Under the pieces are notes generated by a model that ran no database searches, was not told the origin of the DNA, and saw only the letters and a program-made list of their open reading frames with translations. A stretch of 16,002 nucleotides of DNA from an uncultured Flammeovirgaceae bacterium (GTDB taxonomy: Bacteria > Bacteroidota > Bacteroidia > Cytophagales > Cyclobacteriaceae). Every line of letters starts with the position of its first letter. Positions within the stretch are counted from its first letter, which is position 1. Location of the stretch: positions 1-16,002 of the forward strand of contig CAMPJM010000025.1 in assembly GCA_946886805.1 (NCBI GenBank), in the 5' to 3' direction. Below, piece by piece: positions 8,146 to 15,906 of this stretch. Both the position numbers and the translations under genes were made by a program.

Positions 8146-10944
8146 CTATTTCACTATAAGCTTGCGACTATGGATTTTCCCTTCAGCATCCTGTATCTTC
8201 AATAGATACATGCCTGTCTTAAAGTTTTCATCTCTGTTTATTTCTATTTTCCCCTCCCCTTTTTTCGTATGGATCAGCACTCCGGAAAAGCTATATATTT
8301 TGAGTGTAGACTTGCCAAACTCCGATAGGTCTACTACAAAGGAATCTTTTACTGGATTTGGATAAACAGAAAGTTGCTTTAAATCCTCACCCTCCTCCAG
8401 ACTGGCAAAGTTTGTCGCAATCTGAGAATTTCCACTAGTGGTAGATGAGCCAGGTTCGTCTCCCCATACCAGTACGCCATTCTGGTAAATTGTTACTGCG
8501 GTATGGTCGGCATAAGCTGTTTTAGATGCATCATAAGAATAATCGTTGGTCTCATCATGGTTTGCCCAATTATCATAATTAACCCTTACCTTAATGTTTC
8601 CGGAATTCCCACCTGCTGCCAAAGTGCCAGCTCCGCTGGTAAAGCCTACCTCAGCGTAGTAGTTGCTGCCACCAGCATTCAATATATTTCCTGTTACATT
8701 GGCATTGCCTATAGCAGCGTAGTCTGTATAAAATTCCGGATTTCCTGTTCCTTCAGCTGTAAACCAGTAACGGATGGTGTAATCGCTGTAAGCAACCGCC
8801 GAGGAACCATCGTTGATAAGATTAAAATAAGGATTAATGGCATTGTCATTCGGAGAGCCTGCATCGCCTACCATGTACTGCAACCTTATATCAGAAGCAG
8901 GAGTGGTTCCATTGGTTACCGTTAAGGTAAAAGTATCTTCACCAGTAAGGCCATCATTATCTGTGGCTACTGCCTTAAACACATAGGTACCTGCCGGTAA
9001 GCCGTTCAGCTCATTTGGGTCTGGAGAATTAGCATGTCCCCAATCATAAGTAGCCACGGCTTCAGGTCTGTAAACATCGGCTCCGTCCCTGAATAGTTTT
9101 ACTTCCGAAATAGTTCCGTCTGCATCTGTTGCATCCACATTAATAGTAAGATCATAACCTTCCGGTAAAGTTAAATTGCCCGATGGCTGGGTAAAATTAA
9201 CCACAGGAGGAGTTGGATTTGTACCTGAAATTGCTTCAAAATCTATGCTAAGCTCAGTAACGGAGTTCCATAAACTATTGGAATTCCCACCACCAAGGTA
9301 GCGTACATAACGCCCTGTGGCATTGCTTAGCGTGAAGGTCTCAGAACCAAGCGTTGTGCCCGAAGAAGACCCTGAATAAACAGTGTTCCAGTTGAGGTTG
9401 TCATCAGAAACCTGCAAATCAAAATAAGCTTGACGGGTGTCTCCTAAAGCCCAGGCAATGTCCACGCTGTTGATCTGCTTTTCCTCACAAAGGTCATAAC
9501 TGATCCATTCGCCAATGCCCTGTGCCGACCACCTGGTATTGAAGTCTTCGTCCACTGTGTTAGACGGCACATTTCCATCATCGCTGCTTGCTTCTATTGC
9601 ACAATAAGGGGTAATATCGGCCGCTAAGGTTATATTTAATTGAGGGGGGGCATTTCCTTCGCTCGAAACAAAGGATACATCGTTGCCGCCCGAGGCCATA
9701 CTGGCAATAAGGGTTACATTCCCTCCTACCGGCAAACCTGTTAAATCAATATCGATTCCATCGTTAAACCCAATATTTCCTGTATAGCTTCCCAGCAAAG
9801 CGCCCTCCGATGGCATTGACCCTGTACTGCCTTCGTTCCAGCTCGAATTTGAGCCAAGGTAAATATTAACTGTACCATTGCCTTCTTCTGCGCCGGTAGC
9901 AGTCAGGTTCAGACTGGCAGTTTCCGCTGTACCCGATAAGCTGGAAAGGTCGAACTTCATATAGGCTTTACGGGTACGTGTGGTGGCATTCTCGACCCTT
10001 AACTCCTGCGTGTTCAGTACCGTGCCATTTTCGATATAGACATCGTCCGTTGGTACTTCACCTGTTATAGGATCTGGATCTGTACCGCCGCCACCTCCGG
10101 AGCAGTTAGTCCACACCTTAAAATCGTCAAACCATATATACTGGTCTTTGCTTGGCCTGAATTCATCTGTACTACCGCCTACGTAGGTAGTCCAGTAGGC
10201 TCTATCAATATAGGTTACATTTTGGCTTGTTCTGAACTTAACATCTGTTTTTTCCTGAACAAGTTCACCATCTAAATAACAGCGAATGATTCCATTTTTT
10301 TGACCAGGGGTATTCAGTTTAACATATTGTCTGATGGTATACCATCTGTCGGCTACTACTCCTTTGGACCAATCCCAACCTTGACCGCAAATTCTGTTTC
10401 TACCGGCGGGAACCGGGGGGCTTTCGGGCCAGTACGGATAAGTTTCCATAGTTCCATTTTGCCGCCACATTATCCGCATAGAAAAACCCTTTTGGGTTTT
10501 ATCGTACGTTTCTCTTGTATAGCAACCTCTTGGTGCAGAGCCTCCAACAAAACCTGGTAATTTCCCTCCTTTTGTCCAATCATAGTCTTCGCTAAATTTA
10601 AGACGATATTCCATTACGGCTTCTTCTGTGTTAGAATTAGGCAATTCCTGAAACCAAGTAAAACCTGTTTCCTGTCCAAGAAGGTCTCCTTCTCCAAAGA
10701 ACGCTCTTATTAAACCGTCACCTACCTTTGTACGACCATCGAGTCCTTTATACGGTCCACTGGTTCCGCTAAAATCGCCTTGCATCATGGATTGCGTATA
10801 GGTTTGGTTACTTCCGGAATATTGATTGAAGTTTTGACTGATGACTAGATTCATGTTATCGCAGTCCTGGCTTTTCCCTTCACTATAAATAAAAAATAAG
10901 GAAAAAATGAGCATTGCTCCCTTTGTAAGGTTAAAATGATTCAT
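8146..10944 (-). CDS. Secreted PL14/PL20-like polysaccharide lyase with CBM96-like, F5/8C, Ig-like, CBM3 and T9SS domains
   Basis: 932 aa modular enzyme, probably cutting glucuronan- or alginate-like uronate chains outside the cell. Order: signal peptide (to about S25); jelly-roll catalytic domain, about 27-281, with the PL14/PL20 hallmarks GGKLPGFVGG (126-135), SMRIMWRQNG (155-164), RQYVKLNTPG (205-214), YLDGELV (223-229) and DQYIWFDDFKVW (267-278); Gly/Asp/Pro linker (282-292); DNRLRE/CBM96-like module (about 298-441; RKAYMKFDLSSL at 325-336); F5/8 type C (CBM32-like) module (about 446-571); bacterial Ig-like module (about 578-678); CBM3-like cellulose-binding module (about 684-830; TIRYWFTAEG at 723-732); type IX secretion type A sorting domain (about 855-932, opening with LSVYPNPVKD and ending RKLIVK). 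It is the only T9SS cargo seen here, so it is the likely surface or extracellular attack enzyme. The gene follows the GH3 gene by 189 bp. The exact substrate cannot be read from the sequence. Confidence 0.88.
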   Translation of the reverse strand: MNHFNLTKGAMLIFSLFFIYSEGKSQDCDNMNLVISQNFNQYSGSNQTYTQSMMQGDFSGTSGPYKGLDGRTKVGDGLIRAFFGEGDLLGQETGFTWFQELPNSNTEEAVMEYRLKFSEDYDWTKGGKLPGFVGGSAPRGCYTRETYDKTQKGFSMRIMWRQNGTMETYPYWPESPPVPAGRNRICGQGWDWSKGVVADRWYTIRQYVKLNTPGQKNGIIRCYLDGELVQEKTDVKFRTSQNVTYIDRAYWTTYVGGSTDEFRPSKDQYIWFDDFKVWTNCSGGGGGTDPDPITGEVPTDDVYIENGTVLNTQELRVENATTRTRKAYMKFDLSSLSGTAETASLNLTATGAEEGNGTVNIYLGSNSSWNEGSTGSMPSEGALLGSYTGNIGFNDGIDIDLTGLPVGGNVTLIASMASGGNDVSFVSSEGNAPPQLNITLAADITPYCAIEASSDDGNVPSNTVDEDFNTRWSAQGIGEWISYDLCEEKQINSVDIAWALGDTRQAYFDLQVSDDNLNWNTVYSGSSSGTTLGSETFTLSNATGRYVRYLGGGNSNSLWNSVTELSIDFEAISGTNPTPPVVNFTQPSGNLTLPEGYDLTINVDATDADGTISEVKLFRDGADVYRPEAVATYDWGHANSPDPNELNGLPAGTYVFKAVATDNDGLTGEDTFTLTVTNGTTPASDIRLQYMVGDAGSPNDNAINPYFNLINDGSSAVAYSDYTIRYWFTAEGTGNPEFYTDYAAIGNANVTGNILNAGGSNYYAEVGFTSGAGTLAAGGNSGNIKVRVNYDNWANHDETNDYSYDASKTAYADHTAVTIYQNGVLVWGDEPGSSTTSGNSQIATNFASLEEGEDLKQLSVYPNPVKDSFVVDLSEFGKSTLKIYSFSGVLIHTKKGEGKIEINRDENFKTGMYLLKIQDAEGKIHSRKLIVK

Positions 10945-11049
10945 AATAATTTGAAGTTTAAGTTAGAAAAAAATTAAAATTGAAGTTGTCGATTATCATA
11001 TCCCCGATCCTATATTCCATGGCTTTAGGAAATACCAGAAAATATAAAA

Positions 11050-11057
11050 CAAAGGTA
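11050..11057 (-). promoter_or_regulatory. Candidate Bacteroidota -7 promoter element (TACCTTTG)
   Basis: On the minus strand the octamer TACCTTTG matches the Bacteroidota -7 consensus TAnnTTTG. It lies 106-113 bp upstream of the PL14/PL20-like start codon, within the 189-bp spacer after the GH3 gene. No convincing -33 TTTG box is found at the usual distance, so this is tentative. If real, the multidomain lyase has its own promoter inside the gene series. Confidence 0.25.
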
Positions 11058-11133
11058 AAAATGACCAAAAAGTCTATACTGGAGATTATATTTTCCGGTA
11101 GTTTTTCATACTTCCTTCTGTAAAACTTTAAAC

Positions 11134-13425
11134 CTATTTTAAATCCTTTGCGTTTGTTAAGCCGGTATTGTTCACTAATTTGAACTTTCCCTTTAATCCA
11201 TCTGCCGAAGAGCCCCCGACGATCACTTGGTAATCGCCTTCTTCCAGCACTTTTTCCATGGTAATACCAGTAAACTCCAGCATTTGCGGACTTATTTGAA
11301 AATTCACTTGCTGTGTTTCACCTGCTGCTAAACTGATCTTTTTAAAACCTTTTAGTTCTTTCTCGGGTCGGACTACTGATCCAATTATATCTTTGATATA
11401 TAGTTGCACGACCTCTTTTGCATTATAGCTACCGGTATTCGTGACCTCTACATTCACAGTTATTTCACCGGATTCATCCATTACATTTTTTGATAGCCGG
11501 AGGTTGCTGTACTCGAAAGGGGAATAGCTCAATCCAAAGCCAAAAGGGAATAGCGGACCGTTTTCCATAAACAAATAGCCTTTCTTAAAATTGATTTCCT
11601 TCTGGCTGTAATGAAATGGCAATTGACCAATTGACCGCGGCACTGTAACCGGCAATTTTCCTGAAGGGGAAACTGCCCCAAAAATAATTTTAGCTATTGA
11701 TTCATCTCCGAATTCGCTCAAATCCCAGCAGTCCAGGATAGCATCTGCCTGTTGGGCAATTTTATTAATGGAAAGTGTTCTCCGATGCTTCAGTACCACA
11801 ATTACAGGTTTGCCCAATGCCTTTACCCGAGTAAGTAATTCATCTTGTTTTCCAACCGGATCTATGGTAGCCCTGTCTCCCAATGCGGAATTAAAAAATG
11901 CCTCCTTAGCGGTAAATTTATCTCCACCTAAAAACAAAACCACTACATCTGCCTTGCCGGCTTCTTTTACCATCTCTTCAATGACTCTTGGCGGGGTAGG
12001 TTTTAACTTTGGAATACTTTTATCTTCATCGGTTAATTGAAAACCTTTATCTGAATAATAAGCAATTTTATTCCCGGATACCTCAAGAAAATTTGCCTTA
12101 GTATCTTCCTTTAACAGGGGTCCTAAAAGTGCAATTTTCTTTACTTTATTTTTGTCCAGTGGAAGCGTATTGCTATTATTCTTCAAAAGAATAATGGATT
12201 CCAAATCAGCTTCACGGGCAAGTGCTAAAGATTCCTCACCACGCACTCCATTTTCTACCTTCCTTAAATCCACATAAGGATTATCAAAAAGGCCGAGAAT
12301 AAATTTGGTTCGCAGCACCCTGCGCACCGATCTGTCGACATACTCTTCGAGTTCGGGTCTTTGTTTTACCAGTTCAGGCAGTAAAGCATAGGCATCATCG
12401 CTATACAAGTCGATATCCATCCCTGCTTTGAGCGCCATAACTGCTGCATCTTCAGGTGTTTCTGCCACTTTCATAAACGAGTGGAGACGTGCGATATCGT
12501 TTGCATCGGAAACAACATACCCCTCAAATCCCCATTGGTCTCGGAGCAAATCGGTAAGCAAAGCAGGATTTGCATGACTGGCAATGCCATTCAGGTCTCC
12601 ATGGGAAGCCATAATGCCCAAAGTTCTGCCTTGTTTGACTGCGGCTTCGAATGGTGGCAAAATCTCATCTTTTAATGTTCTTGGCGAGATTTGAATAGCG
12701 GCAAAATTGCGGCCTCCCGATACCTGACCATAGCCTGCAAAATGCTTTGTTACTGCTCCGATATGCGTTCCTTCTCCTAGTCCTTTATAGTCTCCCTGAA
12801 CCCCTTTAACCGCCTGAACCACCATTTGCGTGGTTAAATATGTATCTTCTCCAAAGGTTTCGCTCATTCTTCCGAACCGTGGATCCCTCACAATATCGGC
12901 TTCCGGAGAATGGCACATGTGCATTCCCCTTAGCCTGGCTTCCCTGCCCACTACATCCCATATTCGGTAAACCAGTTCCGGATTAAAAGAAGCCGCAGTA
13001 GTAATAGGACGGCCAAAGCGGGTGCAACCAGTTGCGTCTACGCCATTATAAGATTCCGTTATAAAAAGTGCCGGAATTCCTAAACGATTGTTTTGTATGA
13101 TGTATTTTTGAAGTTTATTATTGAGTGCTGCCGCTTGCAGGGGCGACAGGTGTTCGCCCGGATTTTTAATTCCGGCAATTCCATTTTTCAAGCGGCTCTT
13201 TACATCCTCACTTAAAACCAACTGGCCATTTTCTCCTCTTTCAATTCCTTTGTTAGCATGAAAAATACGCATTTGAGCCACTTTTTCTTCTACTGTCATG
13301 CGCGCCAATAAATCCTCCACCCTTTCTTCTATCGAGTAATTACTATTCGTATAGATAAACTCCCTTCCATTTCCAAATGAAAATAAAACAAGGCCCAGAA
13401 AGATAAAAACTATAGATTTATACAT
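11134..13425 (-). CDS. GH3 family beta-glycosidase (beta-glucosidase/beta-xylosidase-like)
   Basis: 763 aa, full length for a three-domain GH3 enzyme. It would release beta-linked glucose, xylose or a related sugar from oligosaccharide ends in the periplasm. The N-terminus is a hydrophobic signal sequence (about 1-20) without a clear AxA cleavage site. In the (beta/alpha)8 domain, DPRFGRMSETFGED (181-194), KHFAGYG (227-233) and GYVVSDAND (302-310) are typical, with D307 the expected nucleophile. The alpha/beta sandwich follows (about 408-640); E508 in TAKEAFF is a possible acid/base, but the usual ExEGxDR context is absent. The motif usually read as NGRPLSI is KHRRTLSI here, and the usual GEEGG stretch is replaced by LSEFGDES (569-576). 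A fibronectin-III-like domain ends the protein (about 655-750). These departures suggest an unusual specificity. Its start lies 38 bp after the 625-aa lyase stop codon, so the two are almost certainly cotranscribed. A decayed copy lies at 15496-15906. Confidence 0.92.
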   Translation of the reverse strand: MYKSIVFIFLGLVLFSFGNGREFIYTNSNYSIEERVEDLLARMTVEEKVAQMRIFHANKGIERGENGQLVLSEDVKSRLKNGIAGIKNPGEHLSPLQAAALNNKLQKYIIQNNRLGIPALFITESYNGVDATGCTRFGRPITTAASFNPELVYRIWDVVGREARLRGMHMCHSPEADIVRDPRFGRMSETFGEDTYLTTQMVVQAVKGVQGDYKGLGEGTHIGAVTKHFAGYGQVSGGRNFAAIQISPRTLKDEILPPFEAAVKQGRTLGIMASHGDLNGIASHANPALLTDLLRDQWGFEGYVVSDANDIARLHSFMKVAETPEDAAVMALKAGMDIDLYSDDAYALLPELVKQRPELEEYVDRSVRRVLRTKFILGLFDNPYVDLRKVENGVRGEESLALAREADLESIILLKNNSNTLPLDKNKVKKIALLGPLLKEDTKANFLEVSGNKIAYYSDKGFQLTDEDKSIPKLKPTPPRVIEEMVKEAGKADVVVLFLGGDKFTAKEAFFNSALGDRATIDPVGKQDELLTRVKALGKPVIVVLKHRRTLSINKIAQQADAILDCWDLSEFGDESIAKIIFGAVSPSGKLPVTVPRSIGQLPFHYSQKEINFKKGYLFMENGPLFPFGFGLSYSPFEYSNLRLSKNVMDESGEITVNVEVTNTGSYNAKEVVQLYIKDIIGSVVRPEKELKGFKKISLAAGETQQVNFQISPQMLEFTGITMEKVLEEGDYQVIVGGSSADGLKGKFKLVNNTGLTNAKDLK

Positions 13426-13521
13426 TTAAGATTATTTAATCGTTTATGTCCATAAAAAACTCATTACCAGTCTTCAAGTGCTTTTTCAAATGAAAACTCA
13501 TTGTCCCCTGCTGACTCAGGA
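12808..13521. repeat. Duplicated block, intact copy (GH3 5' part plus lyase 3' end)
   Basis: This segment covers the first 206 codons of the intact GH3 gene, the 38-bp spacer and the last codons of the 625-aa lyase. It aligns with 15499-16002. By eye the GH3 5' portions (225 bp compared) differ at about 14 positions, while the final 55 bp from the lyase end are identical. The lengths reconcile exactly: 714 bp here, minus a 213-bp deletion, plus 3 inserted bases, equals the 504 bp of the other copy. Confidence 0.93.
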
Positions 13522-15341
13522 ATTAACATAACCTGCAAAACATCAGTTGAATTGCCCTTCTGTTCATATTCAAACCCTACCAGCACAGTACCGGGGTTTG
13601 GGGCATCATAGTCCGTTGTGGGGGCTGTACTCCAGGTTTTCAATTGTACGGATGCCGGAGATTTTACCACCAGTCTTAATTGTTTTCCGTCTTTTTTTAA
13701 TAAGGCAGAGTGCCGACCTGTAATTTGCACATCGGCTCCTGTCATCATAGCCCAGCGAATGCGGGTGGTGGGTTTTGCCATTGTTTTTAGTTCATCGCGG
13801 ATTACCACGTATTGCTCATCCACAATGGCCACTCCCCTCACCAGATCTTCCAGCTGCCCTTCATAAATAGAGGATATATCCGAAACCGCAAACTTAAAAT
13901 CATCCTGATCGGAATATTTATCTATTTTCGCATAACCACTTACCCTCTGCAGCTCATCGTTTATCGTGAGCGTATTGTGAGAGTAGTTATTGTTCCTAAA
14001 TATTTTCCATCGGTCAGCATCCTGCGAACGGCCGAATATTTTCATTCCCTTTGACTCCAAACTTTCATAGGATTGTTTTTCCAGGTCCCATCCCCACCTT
14101 ACACCTTCTGCTTCCATAACAAATGAACCGATGTCCATGTGCCCATGATTTACAGAGGCTGACCCAACCTTAAAACCAACGAAAATAGCATTAGGATCTG
14201 TCCAGGAAGTTCGCATCAAAGCAACAGGATTTGGACCCTGACCTTGCCACAACAGCTTCTGAGGAGCTGATATTTTATGTAAGTCAATGTCTTTAGCCCA
14301 AATCATCAAAGCAGGTATTAGGCGGTCACTTCTGGTAAGTCTAGCGTTTTCCAGTCCATTTATGTATTTTTGTTCCAACCATAATAAATTCGGATCGTCT
14401 TGCTTTTGTGCGAAAAAGAACATGGCAGGACTTAATACACTCTTCAGACCGCAGTCGCTGTAGTTGAACGGATATCCTGTGGCTCCTGTCATGTTTTGTC
14501 TGTAGCCTGCGGTTTTTAAGAATCCTTTAGTTTCCAATAGTCCGAAATCTGAGCCTATTGCCTTTTCTATTGCGCTCAGGAACATTACGTTAAAAGAAGT
14601 TCCATAATTCCAATATTGGTAACCCTCAGGATAAGCACCATCGGGCTTGTATTCGTCCATTGGCAAATGAATGCTTTTCAACGCTCTGATAATGACCGCC
14701 TTTGCCAGATGAGGATCATGTTCTGTAATGGCTAACGCTCCAAAAGTCATCCCTGCGTTACAAACCTGGTTCCAGTTGTGCGTAACCTCATAAAAACGCT
14801 CACCTTCTGATAATTTTAATCCTTTTTCGATGATGGAATTCCTTATTTTTTCCTTTGACTTGGCTGGTAATTTATCAAAGAGCCAATCATAACCTATTGA
14901 AACAGCCATTGTCATCTCCGCCACATCCAGAAAGTGAGAAGGGTTCCAGTCCGAAAAGTTTGCAATCGCTAACATCTCCTCTTCAGCCCGTTTGAAATAT
15001 TTTTCATCTTCCGTCATTCTATAGGCATAAGACAAAAAGAAAATTCTGCGCAAAGCTTCCTGGGATTTATCCAACAAACGGCGTCCAATTTGGATACGCT
15101 TAATCGGAGGGATTTTGCATATCGAATCACATTCCACTAAAATGGCCTGATGTACCTTTGCAAGTGGGGGATTATTTTGAATCGCTTTCCTGATCTGGCG
15201 TTCTTCGCCCTCGAGCAGTAGAATTCGCGGATGGTCTTCCTGAAGGAGTTGTTGTACTGATACGCTGGCTTGCTGGGAAAAACTACTTTCGGCACAGCAA
15301 ATCAGAATAAAAAGAAATATAAAAGTTCTGTAGAAATTCAT
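13464..15341 (-). CDS. Heparinase II/III family polysaccharide lyase, 625 aa
   Basis: Predicted exported lyase acting by beta-elimination on uronic-acid-containing glycans. A signal sequence covers about 1-22 (cleavage near SFS|QQ). ILICC is not a good lipobox, so I do not call it a lipoprotein. The alpha-toroid domain (about 35-350) has THNWNQVC at 187-194 and PDGAYPEGYQYWNYGT at 233-248, the usual Asn and Tyr/Glu cleft motifs. The beta-sandwich has NHGHMDIGSF at 398-407 (H399, H401 and D403 are the expected metal/substrate site), followed by RWGWDL at 415-420 and SHNTLTIND at 454-462. All family motifs are intact. It is first in the intact lyase-GH3 pair, with only 38 bp before GH3. The last 18 residues before the stop are identical to those of the partial gene at the window's end, showing a very similar second copy upstream. 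The specific PL family and linkage cannot be decided by eye. Confidence 0.9.
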   Translation of the reverse strand: MNFYRTFIFLFILICCAESSFSQQASVSVQQLLQEDHPRILLLEGEERQIRKAIQNNPPLAKVHQAILVECDSICKIPPIKRIQIGRRLLDKSQEALRRIFFLSYAYRMTEDEKYFKRAEEEMLAIANFSDWNPSHFLDVAEMTMAVSIGYDWLFDKLPAKSKEKIRNSIIEKGLKLSEGERFYEVTHNWNQVCNAGMTFGALAITEHDPHLAKAVIIRALKSIHLPMDEYKPDGAYPEGYQYWNYGTSFNVMFLSAIEKAIGSDFGLLETKGFLKTAGYRQNMTGATGYPFNYSDCGLKSVLSPAMFFFAQKQDDPNLLWLEQKYINGLENARLTRSDRLIPALMIWAKDIDLHKISAPQKLLWQGQGPNPVALMRTSWTDPNAIFVGFKVGSASVNHGHMDIGSFVMEAEGVRWGWDLEKQSYESLESKGMKIFGRSQDADRWKIFRNNNYSHNTLTINDELQRVSGYAKIDKYSDQDDFKFAVSDISSIYEGQLEDLVRGVAIVDEQYVVIRDELKTMAKPTTRIRWAMMTGADVQITGRHSALLKKDGKQLRLVVKSPASVQLKTWSTAPTTDYDAPNPGTVLVGFEYEQKGNSTDVLQVMLIPESAGDNEFSFEKALEDW

Positions 15342-15495
15342 AAAGTCTTGAATTTATCTATATCGGTTAATTAAATTTAAAAGCATCTATCTCTAACATA
15401 TCTTGTCCTCCCCTTTAAATATCATGCGGAAAGATCCCTTTGCTGCAAGTGCGGGCAATGCACAACTCATCTTTTCAAAGCCATTTATGTTGGGC
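15342..15495. other. Spacer between the decayed GH3 copy and the 625-aa lyase
   Basis: This 154-bp stretch replaces the missing three quarters of the decayed GH3 gene. On the minus strand 15370-15495 reads as mostly open but unrecognised sequence, with only a faint, unreliable resemblance to the GH3 C-terminus (a KGxF pair). It must also contain any promoter of the lyase gene, but I found no TAnnTTTG element or hairpin terminator. Confidence 0.4.
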
Positions 15496-15906
15496 TTAAA
15501 CTGCACTAACTACCATTTCGGTAGTCAGGTAAGGATCCTCCCCGAAAGTCACACTCATTCTTCCAAACCTGGGGTCCCGCACAATATATCGGCTTCGGGA
15601 GAATGGCACATATGCATTTCCCTCAGCCTGGCTTCCCTGCCCATCACATCCCACATCCGATAAACAAAAGTCCGGACTCTTTACATCCTCACTTAAAACC
15701 AACTGCCCATCATCTCCTCTTTCAATTCCCTTATTAGCATGAAAAATTTGCATTTGAGCCACTTTTTCTTCTACTGTCATGCGCGACAATAAATCCTCCA
15801 CCCTTTCTTCTATGGAGTAATTACTATTCGTATAGATAGGCTCCCTCCCATTTCCAAATGAAAATAAAACAAGGCTCAGAAAGATAAAAACTGTAGATTT
15901 ATACAT
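15496..15906 (-). pseudogene. Decayed GH3 glycosidase copy (136-codon remnant)
   Basis: The remnant is an open frame of 136 codons derived from a GH3 gene like the one at 11134-13425. Codons 1-77 match that gene with 7 amino-acid differences, including the signal sequence. Codons 78-148 of the parent are deleted in frame (213 bp, junction near 15675). A +1 change just after the junction puts about 29 residues out of frame (PDFCLSDVGC onward), and an extra AT near 15584-15588 restores the frame at IVRDPRFGRM. The match ends at the codon for V206 of the parent, where AAA has become a TAA stop; everything after it, including the nucleophile region and both later domains, is gone. It cannot form a GH3 fold or active site. 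It sits between two copies of the lyase gene, which identifies it as the dead half of a tandem duplication. Confidence 0.92.

Noticed and set aside
8503..8925. A 140-codon open frame on the plus strand
   Set aside because: It lies wholly inside the CBM3 and Ig-like coding region of the lyase, has low-complexity composition with many Ile/Ser/Val, and no recognisable domain. It is an antisense shadow.
13464..15341. Lipoprotein signal in the 625-aa lyase (ILICC near residues 12-16)
   Set aside because: The residues before either Cys are not the Gly/Ala/Ser expected at -1 of a lipobox, and a normal cleavage site follows at SFS|QQ.
15370..15495. Remnant of the GH3 C-terminus between the decayed copy and the lyase
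   Set aside because: Only a KG-x-F match and loosely similar bases could be seen, too little to claim homology.
15496..15906. A small independent secreted protein gene of 136 aa
   Set aside because: Residues 1-77 and the segment from IVRDPRFGRM onward are clearly GH3 sequence, joined through a deletion and two frame changes. It is best explained as a remnant.
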